Below are positions 8,679 to 17,990 of a stretch of DNA of 64,000 bases, one piece after another. Numbering within the stretch: the stretch's first letter is position 1; every line of letters starts with the position of its first letter. The stretch comes from Glaciihabitans sp. dw_435 (GTDB taxonomy: Bacteria; Actinomycetota; Actinomycetes; Actinomycetales; Microbacteriaceae), in assembly GCF_018449675.1 (NCBI RefSeq), contig NZ_JAAVUZ010000007.1, positions 112,774 through 176,773 of the forward strand, given 5' to 3'. The position numbers and the translations under genes are program-made. The notes under the pieces are model-generated. The model was not told the DNA's origin. It did no database searches and saw only the letters and a list, made by a program, of their open reading frames with translations.

Positions 8679-10040
8679 ATGACCACTGTGAATCCCGCCT
8701 TCCTCGGCGGTACGACTCCCGCCGACGGGGCCCACGCGCTCGCGATGGACCGTGCTCACGTCTTTCACTCCTGGAGTGCACAGGGAAACCTCACCCCGTT
8801 CGCCATCGCAGGCGGGTCCGGAAGCACGGTCTGGGACTTTGATGGCAAGCACTACCTCGACTTCTCGAGCCAGCTGGTCAACACGAACATCGGCCACCAG
8901 CACCCCGCGGTCGTCAACGCCATCAAGGCGCAGGCCGACCTGCTGACGACCGTGGCCCCCGCACACGCGAACCTCGCCCGCGGTGAGGCGGCCAGCCGCA
9001 TCCTGGCGCGCGCCGGTGGTCACTTCGGCAAGGTCTTCTTCACCAACGGTGGTGCGGATGCCAACGAGAACGCGATCCGCATGGCCCGCCTCACTACCGG
9101 CCGCGACACGGTGCTCTCCACCTACCGCAGCTACCACGGCAACACCGGCGCCGCGGTGGTCGCGACCGGCGACTGGCGCCGCGTGCCCAATCAGTACGCG
9201 CGGGGCCATGTGCACTTCTTCGGTCCGTTCGCCTATCGCTCCGAGTTCTGGTCGACGACGCCGGAGGAGGAGAGCGCTCGCGCACTGCACCACCTGGAGC
9301 GGGTCATCCAGTCAGAAGGGTCCTCGTCGATCGCCGCCATCCTCATCGAGACCATTCCCGGCACCGCCGGCGTTCTCGTGCCGCCGCCCGGCTACCTGCG
9401 CGGAGTGCGCGAGCTGGCGGACAAGTACGGCATCGTCCTCATCTTCGACGAGGTCATGTGTGGCTTCGGCCGCACGGGGGAGTGGTTCGCCTGGCAGGGC
9501 TTCGCGGACGAGGACGGCCCGGTCGTGCCCGACCTCATCACCTTCGCCAAGGGAGTCAACTCCGGCTACGTTCCCACCGGTGGTGTCGTCATCTCCGAGT
9601 CGATCGCCAATGCGTTCGAGACCGAGGTCTTCCCCGGCGGGCTCACCTACTCCGGCCACCCGCTCGCGATGGCCTCGATCGTTGGGGCGCTCGACGCCAT
9701 GGAGTCCGAGGGAATCGTCGACAACGCCCGCATGATCGGCCGCGACTACCTCGCCCCGGGTCTCGCGGCGCTGAAGGCCAAGCACCCGATCATCGGCGAG
9801 GTGCGCGGCGTCGGCGTCTTCTGGGCGTTGGACCTGGTGGATGACCCGCAGACCCGTCAGCCCGTTTCCGGCGGTGTCATCCTCGAGCTGAAGAAGCAGC
9901 TGATGGCCCGCGGACTCCTCCCGTTCACCGCGGATAACCGACTGCACGTCGTGCCGCCGTGTGTCGTGACGCCGGACGAGACCACCTCGGCCCTCGCCAT
10001 CTACGACGAGGCCTTCACGGCCCTGGAGGCCACCCTCTAG
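8679..10040 (+). CDS. Class III (omega) aminotransferase, probably beta-alanine/omega-amino acid type
   Basis: This 453-residue PLP enzyme is of aminotransferase class III. The cofactor lysine is K291 in ITFAKGVNSGY, with D257 in IFDEVMCGFGRTGEW and the phosphate-binding FFTNGGADANE near residue 122. Relatives move the amino group of beta-alanine, taurine or other omega-amino acids to pyruvate or 2-oxoglutarate. As the last gene of the cluster it would convert the beta-amino acid released by the nitrilase to a semialdehyde. ATG 8679 has AAAGGA six bases upstream and matches family N-termini; the in-frame start at 8604 is unlikely. Confidence 0.88.
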   Translation: MTTVNPAFLGGTTPADGAHALAMDRAHVFHSWSAQGNLTPFAIAGGSGSTVWDFDGKHYLDFSSQLVNTNIGHQHPAVVNAIKAQADLLTTVAPAHANLARGEAASRILARAGGHFGKVFFTNGGADANENAIRMARLTTGRDTVLSTYRSYHGNTGAAVVATGDWRRVPNQYARGHVHFFGPFAYRSEFWSTTPEEESARALHHLERVIQSEGSSSIAAILIETIPGTAGVLVPPPGYLRGVRELADKYGIVLIFDEVMCGFGRTGEWFAWQGFADEDGPVVPDLITFAKGVNSGYVPTGGVVISESIANAFETEVFPGGLTYSGHPLAMASIVGALDAMESEGIVDNARMIGRDYLAPGLAALKAKHPIIGEVRGVGVFWALDLVDDPQTRQPVSGGVILELKKQLMARGLLPFTADNRLHVVPPCVVTPDETTSALAIYDEAFTALEATL

Positions 10041-10147
10041 CCACCGGACCGCCGTCCCGGGCCGGGCCTCCCGCCGCGCGGCGCGTCCCGCCCGGGGCGG
10101 CATCCGCCTGCCCGGGCCGCCCGTCCCGACCGGTCCTGCCCCGGGTG

Positions 10148-10193
10148 ATCCGCCGTGTGCGTCCGCCCGGGCCATCCGCCGTGTGCGTCCGCC
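10148..10193. repeat. Tandem 26-base direct repeat
   Basis: The 20-mer ATCCGCCGTGTGCGTCCGCC occurs at 10148-10167 and again at 10174-10193. A partial third unit (ATCCGCC) begins at about 10199. It is a short local tandem duplication in an otherwise non-coding, C-rich stretch. Confidence 0.8.
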
Positions 10194-10362
10194 GGGGCAT
10201 CCGCCCGTACCGTATTTCGCTACATTCGGACGTTTCGCTGTTTTCGTCCCAGATGAGGAGGATCTGGGCCCGCAACGGCGGGAGTTCCTTATCTGGCGAA
10301 CCGGAGAAGGGCCGGCGAGGGGCAATTCGGGCCGTGTCCTGCGGGGAACCCCCATCACCGCA

Positions 10363-10368
10363 TAAGAT
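10363..10368 (+). promoter_or_regulatory. -10 element of DUF177-rpmF operon (leaderless type)
   Basis: TAAGAT lies 8 bases before the GTG start at 10377 and no Shine-Dalgarno sequence is present. The spacing predicts transcription starting at or next to the start codon. Confidence 0.55.
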
Positions 10369-10376
10369 AGACGGTT

Positions 10377-10955
10377 GTGTCACACTTCACCCCCACCCCA
10401 TATACCACCCCGGTGTTCGATCTGATCCACCGTCCGGGTGAGATGCGCGAGCGTACCCTCGATATCACCGTGCCCGAGGGATTCGGCAATGCCGTCATCG
10501 GGATCAAAAAGGGTGCGGAGATGCGCGTAGACGTGCGTCTCGAGTCGCTCCACGACGGAATTCTCGTCACCGGAAGGGTCGACGCGGACGCCGAAGGTGA
10601 GTGCGTTCGTTGCCTCATTGACGTGAGTGTGCCTGTCGAGGTCGAATTTGCGGAGCTTTTCGCGTATTCTGTCGACGAAGCTTTTGATTACACGGTTTCT
10701 GATGATCACGTGGATCTCGAACCGTTGGTCAGGGATGCGGTTGTGTTGTCACTTCCGTTTCAACCGGTCTGTCAGGAAGATTGCCTTGGCTTGTGCCCGC
10801 AGTGTGGGGCACGCCTTCTCGACAACCCGGGTCACGAGCACGAAGCGCCCATCGATCCTCGATGGGCCGGACTTGCCGGACTCGGAGCCCTGACCGAGGC
10901 CACCACCGAAGACATTGATGGCACTGCGAGCAGTGCCACGGAAGAAAAGAGATAA
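10377..10955 (+). CDS. DUF177 (YceD-family) protein
   Basis: This 192-residue protein is of the YceD/DUF177 family, which is nearly always encoded next to rpmF and linked to rRNA and ribosome metabolism. Visible features are the N-terminal [13 protein letters not shown], typical of actinobacterial members, and two cysteine clusters (C76/C79 and C132/C136/C140/C143) that probably bind metal. The GTG at 10377 preserves the conserved N-terminus. The L32 gene starts 2 bases after the stop. The molecular function is not established. Confidence 0.88.
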   Translation: MSHFTPTPYTTPVFDLIHRPGEMRERTLDITVPEGFGNAVIGIKKGAEMRVDVRLESLHDGILVTGRVDADAEGECVRCLIDVSVPVEVEFAELFAYSVDEAFDYTVSDDHVDLEPLVRDAVVLSLPFQPVCQEDCLGLCPQCGARLLDNPGHEHEAPIDPRWAGLAGLGALTEATTEDIDGTASSATEEKR

Positions 10956-10957
10956 CC

Positions 10958-11161
10958 ATGGCCGTACCGAAGCGCAAGATGTCCCGTGCAAGCACCCGCA
11001 TGCGCCGCGCGCAGTGGAAGGCCACCGCGCCGACCCTGGTGAAGACCGTTGAGAACGGCAAGACGACGTACAGCCTCCCGCACCGCGCGAAGGTCGTCGA
11101 GGACTCCACCGGAACGCCCCTGTACATGGAGTACAAGGGTCGTAAGGTCGCGGACGTATAG
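10958..11161 (+). CDS. rpmF: 50S ribosomal protein L32
   Basis: This 67-residue protein begins [20 protein letters not shown], the standard L32 N-terminus. It lacks the four zinc-binding cysteines, so it is a zinc-independent (C-minus) L32. It is co-transcribed with the DUF177 gene, a near-universal arrangement, and followed by rnc. L32 is a component of the large ribosomal subunit. Confidence 0.97.
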   Translation: MAVPKRKMSRASTRMRRAQWKATAPTLVKTVENGKTTYSLPHRAKVVEDSTGTPLYMEYKGRKVADV

Positions 11162-11190
11162 TCCCCGCACATTCTTCTCCGAGTCGGCCC

Positions 11191-11913
11191 GTGTCTGGAA
11201 CTGAAGCCAGCCGGGCCGATTTGGCGCGCGCGCTCGGCGTCGAAGTCAGCCCCGCTCTGCTGGAGCAGGCGCTGACCCACCGGTCGTTCGCGTACGAAAA
11301 CGGCGGCATCGGGCACAACGAGCGACTCGAGTTTCTCGGAGACTCGATCCTCGGGCAGGCCGTCACGGTCATGCTGTACCGCGAGAACCCCGACCTCGAC
11401 GAGGGCGAGCTGGCCAAGCGCCGCGCCAGCCTCGTCTCGAGCGTCGCCCTCGCGGAAGTTGCCCGCTCCATCGGCCTCGGCGAGCACATCCGTCTCGGAC
11501 GCGGTGAGATCCTCACCGGCGGCAACGACAAGTCGTCCATCCTCGCGGACACGGTCGAGGCAGTCATTGGTGCCGTGTACCTGGATGCGGGAGCGGATGA
11601 AGCGACCGCCTTCGTTCTCCGTTTGATCAGGCCACTTCTCACCAACCCAGAACGCTTCGGCGCTGCGATGGATCCCAAGACGAGCCTGCAGGAGCTCGTG
11701 GCCCGACTCGGACGCGGCGCCCCGGCGTACGCGGTCACCGACACCGGCCCCGATCACTCCAAGCGCTTCCACGCCACGATCACCGTGGGCGACGAGGTCG
11801 TCTCCTCCGGCTCCGGCACGAGCAAGAAGCAGGCAGAAATGGTCGCGGCCCTCGAGGCCTGGACCATCCTGCACGCGGCGTCGACGCCCTCCGAGGCGCC
11901 CGCGCAGCACTGA
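11191..11913 (+). CDS. rnc: Ribonuclease III
   Basis: This 240-residue protein has an N-terminal catalytic domain with signature NERLEFLGDSIL (E47, D51) and second acidic pair D120/E123 in ILADTVEAVIGAVYLDAG. A C-terminal double-stranded RNA-binding domain runs from about 157 to 228 (DPKTSLQELVARLG ... GSGTSKKQAEM). It processes rRNA precursors and structured mRNAs. GTG start; mutM follows 4 bases after the stop, so the pair is probably one transcript. Confidence 0.96.
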   Translation: MSGTEASRADLARALGVEVSPALLEQALTHRSFAYENGGIGHNERLEFLGDSILGQAVTVMLYRENPDLDEGELAKRRASLVSSVALAEVARSIGLGEHIRLGRGEILTGGNDKSSILADTVEAVIGAVYLDAGADEATAFVLRLIRPLLTNPERFGAAMDPKTSLQELVARLGRGAPAYAVTDTGPDHSKRFHATITVGDEVVSSGSGTSKKQAEMVAALEAWTILHAASTPSEAPAQH

Positions 11914-11917
11914 CGCC

Positions 11918-12805
11918 GTGCCCGAACTTCCCGAGGTCGAAGTTGTGCGAGCGGGGCTCGAGCCCGCGGTCAGCGGCGCCTCCGTGGCATCCGTCACCGT
12001 CTTCGACGAGCGATCCCTGCGCCGTCACGTCGGCCCAAGCGAGGACTTCACCGACCGGCTGACTGGCGCGCGTTTTCTCGGCGCCGAACGTCGGGGCAAG
12101 TTCCTGTGGCTTCCCATCGCCCCCGGGGGCGACGCCACCGCACCGACCGAGGCGCTCGTGGTGCACCTCGGCATGAGCGGCCAGGTGCTGCTGCGCGACC
12201 GCGCGACCGACGACCGGCTCACCCGCATCCGCCTCGACATCGACCACCCGGGCCACGGCCCGTTGCGCCTCAACTTCGTCGACCAGCGCATCTTCGGCTC
12301 CATGGCGATCGACCGGATGGTCGCGACTCCCGATCTCGCCGGCGGTCTCGTGCCCAGCCAGGTCGCCCACATCGCGCGGGACCCGCTCGACCCCGCCTTC
12401 AGTGATTCCCTCTTCTTCGCCTCTCTAGCCCGGCGCAAGACGGGCATCAAGCGCGCAATGCTCGACCAGACGCTCATCAGCGGCATCGGCAACATATACG
12501 CCGACGAATCGCTCTGGGCCTCACGCATCCACTACGACCAGCCGACGCAGACGCTCAGTCGCCCCCGCGCCAAGGTGCTGCTCGCCGAGGTGCGGTCGGT
12601 GCTCGCCAAGGCCCTCGCCGAGGGCGGCACGAGTTTCGACGCCCAGTACGTGAACGTCAACGGAGCGTCCGGCTACTTCTCCCACTCGCTCAACGCCTAC
12701 GGCCAGCACGGCAAGGAGTGCCCCCGCTGCGGCCTCCCGATCGTGCGCGAGAGCTTCATGAACCGCGGATCGCACTTCTGCCCCCGCTGCCAGCGTCTGC
12801 GCTGA
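11918..12805 (+). CDS. mutM: Formamidopyrimidine-DNA glycosylase
   Basis: This 295-residue base-excision repair enzyme removes 8-oxoguanine and formamidopyrimidines. The N-terminus MPELPEVEVVR supplies the catalytic Pro and Glu. RRGKFLWL carries the conserved lysine, and a C-terminal zinc finger is intact (CPRCGLP near residue 268, then HFCPRCQ). The GTG start is fixed by the required N-terminal proline. The rnc-mutM-smc gene order is common in bacteria. Confidence 0.96.
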   Translation: MPELPEVEVVRAGLEPAVSGASVASVTVFDERSLRRHVGPSEDFTDRLTGARFLGAERRGKFLWLPIAPGGDATAPTEALVVHLGMSGQVLLRDRATDDRLTRIRLDIDHPGHGPLRLNFVDQRIFGSMAIDRMVATPDLAGGLVPSQVAHIARDPLDPAFSDSLFFASLARRKTGIKRAMLDQTLISGIGNIYADESLWASRIHYDQPTQTLSRPRAKVLLAEVRSVLAKALAEGGTSFDAQYVNVNGASGYFSHSLNAYGQHGKECPRCGLPIVRESFMNRGSHFCPRCQRLR

Positions 12806-12809
12806 CGAA

Positions 12810-13886
12810 CTACAACTCTTTGCGCCAGGCTGCCTCGTAGGCCATCGCCACGAAGCCGACGGCCTCGTTCACCGAGAGCATGTGACGGTTCTCCTCGGCG
12901 TTGAAGGTCGTGATGGCCGGATGACCCGGGTGCGTGTCATCCAGTTGTCGGATGTTGGCCAGCTTCACCAGCATCCCCAGACGGTGCCCGCGGTGCTCGC
13001 GCAGCACGAGCGTGTCCTCCTGGCTCACGGCCCGCTCGAGTTCACGAGGCACGGATAGCTCGGTGTACGCCACGAGTCGTCCGCTCGGCACGTGCTCGGC
13101 TGCCGCGACGAGGTTCGTGATCGGGCTCGACTCCTCCCGCTCCTCCTTCGCGCGAATGCGGGCGGCATCCCAGATGTCCTCGGTGACCTCGAGACCTGCA
13201 TTGGGAGCGTCCGTGCTCATCCGGGTGCCGAGCAACGCGATGTCGTCGATCCACTCGTCGGGGGTGCGTCCCACCCAGCGCGCGATCCTGTAGTCGTTGC
13301 CTGCGCTGGCGGATGCCTCGGCGAAGAGCGCCGCGATGGTGCCACGGTCCGGCGGCAGAAGCAGCTGGCTCGCGCGTTCCACCTGCTCGAGGGAGAACCC
13401 GCGGGCGCGGGCAAACCGCACAACGGGGGCATCCTCGGGCACGGAGCCAAAACCGGTGGGGGAGTGCAGGCGGCGGCCACGCGGGTCGGCGTTAACGATG
13501 CCATACCCCTGCAGGACGGTGCGACCCTCGGCCCGGGCCATCCGCTCGACATCGTTGTAGAGCGCAGCACCGATGCCCTGTCGGCGGAACTCGGGAAGCA
13601 CCTCGATGGCCACCCACGCCTCGGGCGCCGAGGCGTCCGCGCCGGTTTCGTACACCCCGCGGGCGACCATGCGGTCATCGACCCGGGCGACGAGCAGGCG
13701 CTTGGGCTGGAAGGGGTCGAGCCAGGTGGGGAGCAGCTCCGCTCCCTCGACCGCGAGAATGCGGCTGCCGATGATCTCGGCTTCGATCTCGTTGCGCAGG
13801 GCGGTCATCCGCAGAAAATCGGTTGCGTCCGGCGCCTGGATGGTGGCGGGGATCTCGAGCTCATCGATGGTGAATGCCATGGCCAT
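12810..13886 (-). CDS. GNAT-family N-acetyltransferase with two GNAT domains
   Basis: This 358-residue protein has a first GNAT domain with acetyl-CoA loop LPEFRRQGIGAALYNDVERMA (quoted in part; about residues 99-119) and a degenerate second domain with LREHRGHRLGMLVKLANI near residue 297. The two-domain layout resembles actinobacterial mycothiol-synthase-like GNATs, but the substrate is unknown. A minus-strand AAGGAG lies about 9 bases before the ATG, with a TAGGCT -10 further up. It is inserted in antisense between mutM and smc. Confidence 0.8.
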   Translation of the reverse strand: MAMAFTIDELEIPATIQAPDATDFLRMTALRNEIEAEIIGSRILAVEGAELLPTWLDPFQPKRLLVARVDDRMVARGVYETGADASAPEAWVAIEVLPEFRRQGIGAALYNDVERMARAEGRTVLQGYGIVNADPRGRRLHSPTGFGSVPEDAPVVRFARARGFSLEQVERASQLLLPPDRGTIAALFAEASASAGNDYRIARWVGRTPDEWIDDIALLGTRMSTDAPNAGLEVTEDIWDAARIRAKEEREESSPITNLVAAAEHVPSGRLVAYTELSVPRELERAVSQEDTLVLREHRGHRLGMLVKLANIRQLDDTHPGHPAITTFNAEENRHMLSVNEAVGFVAMAYEAAWRKEL

Positions 13887-14078
13887 GGCGGCGGGCTCCT
13901 TTGCGATTGTGTCGTGGCGGCAGCCTAACCCCGGGCCGTACGCGTGTCACTGCCGCGTGCTTCCGCGGGAGAGGGGCGCCATTCCGGTACCTTGGGTCCA
14001 GACATTCCGGCGTGTGCGCGGGGAATGCAACCCCCGCCGGGTCGCGGCGAAGTGACGGAAGACAGGAAGGGCGGCGAC

Positions 14079-17000
14079 GTGTACCTCAAGAGCCTCACCC
14101 TCAAGGGCTTCAAATCCTTCGCCCAGCCGACAACGTTCGCCTTCGAGCAGGGTGTCACCTGCGTCGTCGGTCCGAACGGATCGGGCAAGTCGAACGTCGT
14201 CGACGCGCTTGCCTGGGTAATGGGTGAGCAGGGCGCGAAGACCCTGCGCGGCGGCAAGATGGAAGACGTCATCTTCGCCGGCACTTCGACCCGCGGCCCG
14301 CTCGGTCGTGCCGAGGTGGTGCTGACCATCGACAACTCTGACGGCGCCCTCCCGATCGACTACACCGAGGTCACCATCAGCCGCACGCTGTTCCGCAACG
14401 GCGGCAGCGAGTACGCGATCAACGGCTCGAGCTGCCGTCTGCTCGACGTGCAGGAGCTCCTGAGCGATTCCGGCCTCGGACGCGAGATGCACGTCATCGT
14501 CGGTCAGGGCCAGCTCGACGCCGTGTTGCACGCGAGCCCCGAGGACCGCCGCGGTTTCATCGAGGAGGCGGCCGGCATCCTCAAGCACCGCCGCCGCAAG
14601 GAAAAGACCCTCCGCAAGCTCGACGCGATGCAGGCAAACCTCACGCGCCTGTCCGACCTGGCGGGCGAGGTGCGACGCCAGCTCAAGCCCCTCGGACACC
14701 AGGCGGAGATCGCCCGCGAGGCCCAGACCATTGCCGCCATCGTGCGCGATGCCCGCGCCCGGCTCCTCGCGGACGAGGTCGTCACCCTGCGCGAGGCGCT
14801 GAACGCCCACGGTCGCAGCGAATCCGAGCGCAAGACCGAGCGCATCGTGCTGCAGGAGCAGCTCGACCAGGCAAAACTGCGCGAGCACCGCATCGAGCAG
14901 CTGCAGGTCGGCGACGCCGTCGACATCGCCCGCCGCGTCGCCTTCGGACTCGAGTCGGTGCAGGAACGCCTGCGCGGCCTCTACAGCCTCGCAAACCAGC
15001 GGTTGTCCCTGCTCGGCAGTCAGGCGGACACGGCGGATGCCACTCCCGGCGTCACCCCGCAGATGGTGCAGGATGCCCGTGACGAAGCCGAACACCTGAC
15101 CGAGGCCATCACGGAGGCGGAAGCCGCCTGGCACGAGGCCCAGCTCGCCACAGCGGAAGCCCGCGCGAATCTGGACGGCCTCGACGAGGAGATCGCGCAC
15201 CAGAGCTCGCTCGTCTCGCGCCACGACCTCGAAATCTCCAAGCTCACGGGGCAGGCCGACACCGCGGCATCCCGCCTCGCCGCGGTGCGCGGGGAGGTGC
15301 TGCGCCAGCAGAACGCGCTCGACGCCGCCCTCGAACGCCGCGCCGCCGCGCAGGAGCGCCGGGTCGCCGCCGAGGCCGAGGCGACCCTCGCCGACGCCAG
15401 CGACACCGATCTTGACGCCACCTACCAGCAGGCGCAGGGCCAGGTGACCGCCGCGGAGGCGCAGATCGACTCCCTGCGCGAGAAGCTGCACACCCTGGAG
15501 CGGGAACGCGACGCGCTGTCGGCTCGCCAGGGCGCACTGTCATCCGCTCTCGATCAAAAGGACGGCTCGAGCGCGCTCGTCGCTGCCCGCCGCCCCGGAA
15601 TCCGCGGTCTCGTCGCGGAGCACATCCAGGTGCAGCCCGGGTTCGAGGCCGCCGTCGCCGCGGCTCTCGGGTCCCTCGCCGACGCCGTGCTCGCCGACGA
15701 TCGTGAGGCGGGGCTCGACGCCCTCGCCCATGCGCGCGGAGACGAGATGGGGCGCATCGAACTACTGCTGGCGGACGCCGGCGAGTTCACCGAACCGACT
15801 CTCGCGCTGGCGGATGGCGCGGTCAGCGCACTCTCGGTCGTGGAGGCACCCCGGGGCATCCTCGGCATCCTGTCCCGTGTCGTCATCGCGGACGACCTCG
15901 ACGTCGCCCGGGGGGTCTGGGCGTCGCTGCCCACCGACGGGAGCGCGACCGGGACAACGATCATCTCGCGCTCGGGAGACGTGCTCAGCCAGTTCGTGTT
16001 GAGGGGTGGGTCCGGAGCCAAGCGCTCGCGGCTCGAACTCGTCGCGGACCGCGACGCCGCCCGTGACCGTCTTGCCGAGGTCGTCGCGCTCATCGATGAC
16101 GCACGCTTCGCGCTGGCCGAACAGCGGGGATCGGTGCAGGCGGCAAAGGAGCAGTCGGTGCGGGCGCTCGCGTCGCTGCGCGAGTACGACTCGCAGCTGG
16201 CGGCGCAGACGGAACGTCTGAACCGCGCACGCATCCAGGCCGAGGCCCTCGAGGCCGAGGCCGAGCGTCTCGAGCGCGGTGTCGCCCTGGCCGATGAGGC
16301 GGTTGCCGACGCCGTGAGTTCGGTCGAGCGCGCCCAGAGCGAGCTTGAGATGGCGAGGTCACGTCCCCGACCGATTCTGGACGCGTCCGCCCGCGATGAC
16401 GTTGCCGCCGAGGTGGACGCTGCCCGCGAGCGTGAGGTCGAGGAACGTCTGCGCGTGGAGACGGCGCGCGAGCGCGTGCGCGCCCAGCAGGAGCGGGCGA
16501 CGCAGCTCGCGCGCCAGCTGGACGCCGAGCGTGCCGCGGCCGAAGAGGCTGCCCGTCGGGCGGTGATCCGTCGCCGCCAGGTCGATTCGGCGCAGAGCGT
16601 CGTGGAGACCCTGCCGGCGGTGCTGGATTCCGTGGACAGGTCGGTGTCGGAAGCCCGCGTGCAGCTCGCGGCCCGCGAGGCGGAACGCGCCCACCAGAAC
16701 GAGGAGCTCGCGGAGCTGCGCCGTGGAGAGGCCGCCCTGCGCGACAGGCTTCACTCCGTGAGCGAGACGGTGCACGGGCTCGAGATGCAGATCTACGAGA
16801 AGAAACTGCAGCTGTCGTCGCTGCTGGAGCGGGCGGGCGCGGAGTTGGGACTGGTCGAAGACGTCCTCGTCGCCGAGTACGGTCCCGACCAGCTGGTGCC
16901 GGACGAAGCACTGCGGGTTGACCTGCAGCCGGAACCGGCGGCGCCAGGGAGCGGGAACCCGGGCGATGACGGCGGCGCAGAGGCATCCACCCCCTCCAAT

Positions 17001-17849
17001 GACGACGAGACCGATGGCGTCGACTCTGCCGAGGACGACGCGGACATTGCAGACGACGCAGCCAGCAGCCGCGCCGCCGAGCGGGCCGCGTTCCGCGCAT
17101 CGGTCACTCCGGCGACCGGCTCGCCGTACGTGCGCGCGGAGCAGGAAGCACGCCTGGCCAAGGCCGAACGCAAGATGGCCCAGCTCGGCCGGGTGAACCC
17201 CCTCGCCCTCGAGGAATTCGCGGCGCTGGAGCAGCGGCACAAGTTCCTCAGCGAGCAGCTGACCGACCTGACGAACACCCGCCGCGACCTGCTGACCATC
17301 ATCGACGAGATCGACGAGAAGATGCAGGACATCTTCCAGGCGGCGTTCGAAGACACGAAGGCCGCGTTCGGGCAGGTCTTCCCGATCCTGTTCCCCGGAG
17401 GTGTTGGCAGCATCTTCCTCACGGACCCGGACAACATGCTCACCACGGGCATCGAGGTCACCGTGCGTCCCGCGGGCAAGAAGATCGAGCGTCTCTCGCT
17501 GCTGTCGGGTGGAGAGCGCTCGCTCGCCGCCGTTGCGTTGCTCGTCGCCATTTTCAAGGCGCGCCCCAGCCCGTTCTACATCATGGACGAGGTCGAGGCC
17601 GCCCTCGACGACGCCAACCTCGGCCGCCTGCTCGCGATTTTCGAGGACCTCCGCCAGACCTCGCAGCTGATCGTGATCACCCACCAGAAGCGCACGATGG
17701 AGATCGCCGATGCCCTCTATGGCGTCTCGATGCGCGCCGACGGCATCAGCGCGGTCGTCGGTCAGCGTGTGGCCAGTGCCGACGCAGGGGCATCCCGCCG
17801 CACCGACGCCGTCGTCTCCGACGCTGACGTCGAGGCACGCGCGAGCTGA
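14079..17849 (+). CDS. smc: Chromosome segregation protein SMC
   Basis: This 1256-residue ATPase of bacterial condensin has N-terminal Walker A GPNGSGKSN (31-39), long coiled coils on both sides of a hinge (about 500-650), and a C-terminal head with signature LLSGGERSLAAVALL and Walker B FYIMDEVEAALDD. The GTG at 14079 gives the canonical start MYLKSLTLKGFKSF and has AGGAAGG upstream; the in-frame extension to 13944 is not used. An acidic, low-complexity insertion (about 940-1010) interrupts the second coiled coil. Confidence 0.96.
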   Translation: MYLKSLTLKGFKSFAQPTTFAFEQGVTCVVGPNGSGKSNVVDALAWVMGEQGAKTLRGGKMEDVIFAGTSTRGPLGRAEVVLTIDNSDGALPIDYTEVTISRTLFRNGGSEYAINGSSCRLLDVQELLSDSGLGREMHVIVGQGQLDAVLHASPEDRRGFIEEAAGILKHRRRKEKTLRKLDAMQANLTRLSDLAGEVRRQLKPLGHQAEIAREAQTIAAIVRDARARLLADEVVTLREALNAHGRSESERKTERIVLQEQLDQAKLREHRIEQLQVGDAVDIARRVAFGLESVQERLRGLYSLANQRLSLLGSQADTADATPGVTPQMVQDARDEAEHLTEAITEAEAAWHEAQLATAEARANLDGLDEEIAHQSSLVSRHDLEISKLTGQADTAASRLAAVRGEVLRQQNALDAALERRAAAQERRVAAEAEATLADASDTDLDATYQQAQGQVTAAEAQIDSLREKLHTLERERDALSARQGALSSALDQKDGSSALVAARRPGIRGLVAEHIQVQPGFEAAVAAALGSLADAVLADDREAGLDALAHARGDEMGRIELLLADAGEFTEPTLALADGAVSALSVVEAPRGILGILSRVVIADDLDVARGVWASLPTDGSATGTTIISRSGDVLSQFVLRGGSGAKRSRLELVADRDAARDRLAEVVALIDDARFALAEQRGSVQAAKEQSVRALASLREYDSQLAAQTERLNRARIQAEALEAEAERLERGVALADEAVADAVSSVERAQSELEMARSRPRPILDASARDDVAAEVDAAREREVEERLRVETARERVRAQQERATQLARQLDAERAAAEEAARRAVIRRRQVDSAQSVVETLPAVLDSVDRSVSEARVQLAAREAERAHQNEELAELRRGEAALRDRLHSVSETVHGLEMQIYEKKLQLSSLLERAGAELGLVEDVLVAEYGPDQLVPDEALRVDLQPEPAAPGSGNPGDDGGAEASTPSNDDETDGVDSAEDDADIADDAASSRAAERAAFRASVTPATGSPYVRAEQEARLAKAERKMAQLGRVNPLALEEFAALEQRHKFLSEQLTDLTNTRRDLLTIIDEIDEKMQDIFQAAFEDTKAAFGQVFPILFPGGVGSIFLTDPDNMLTTGIEVTVRPAGKKIERLSLLSGGERSLAAVALLVAIFKARPSPFYIMDEVEAALDDANLGRLLAIFEDLRQTSQLIVITHQKRTMEIADALYGVSMRADGISAVVGQRVASADAGASRRTDAVVSDADVEARAS

Positions 17850-17990
17850 CCCGCGCCACCGATTTTCCCGGACGCGCCCGCTTTCGCGTTTGCTATTTCC
17901 GCGGTCCCGGGGTTCTCTTAGTTCTACCGCTGCCGTTACGGCTGACCTGTCAGCCTCGCGCAGCGTCTTTCTCGAGGGGACCACACAGTA

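Larger units (their letters stand above)
10041..10376. other. GC-rich intergenic region with short direct repeats
   Basis: This is a 336-base stretch between the aminotransferase and the DUF177 gene. The first 160 bases are extremely G+C-rich, with many CCCGGG/GCCCGG runs able to fold into hairpins that may end the upstream operon, though no T-run follows. A 20-base direct repeat lies at 10148-10193. The last 60 bases hold the promoter of the DUF177-rpmF operon. I see no convincing gene. Confidence 0.6.
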
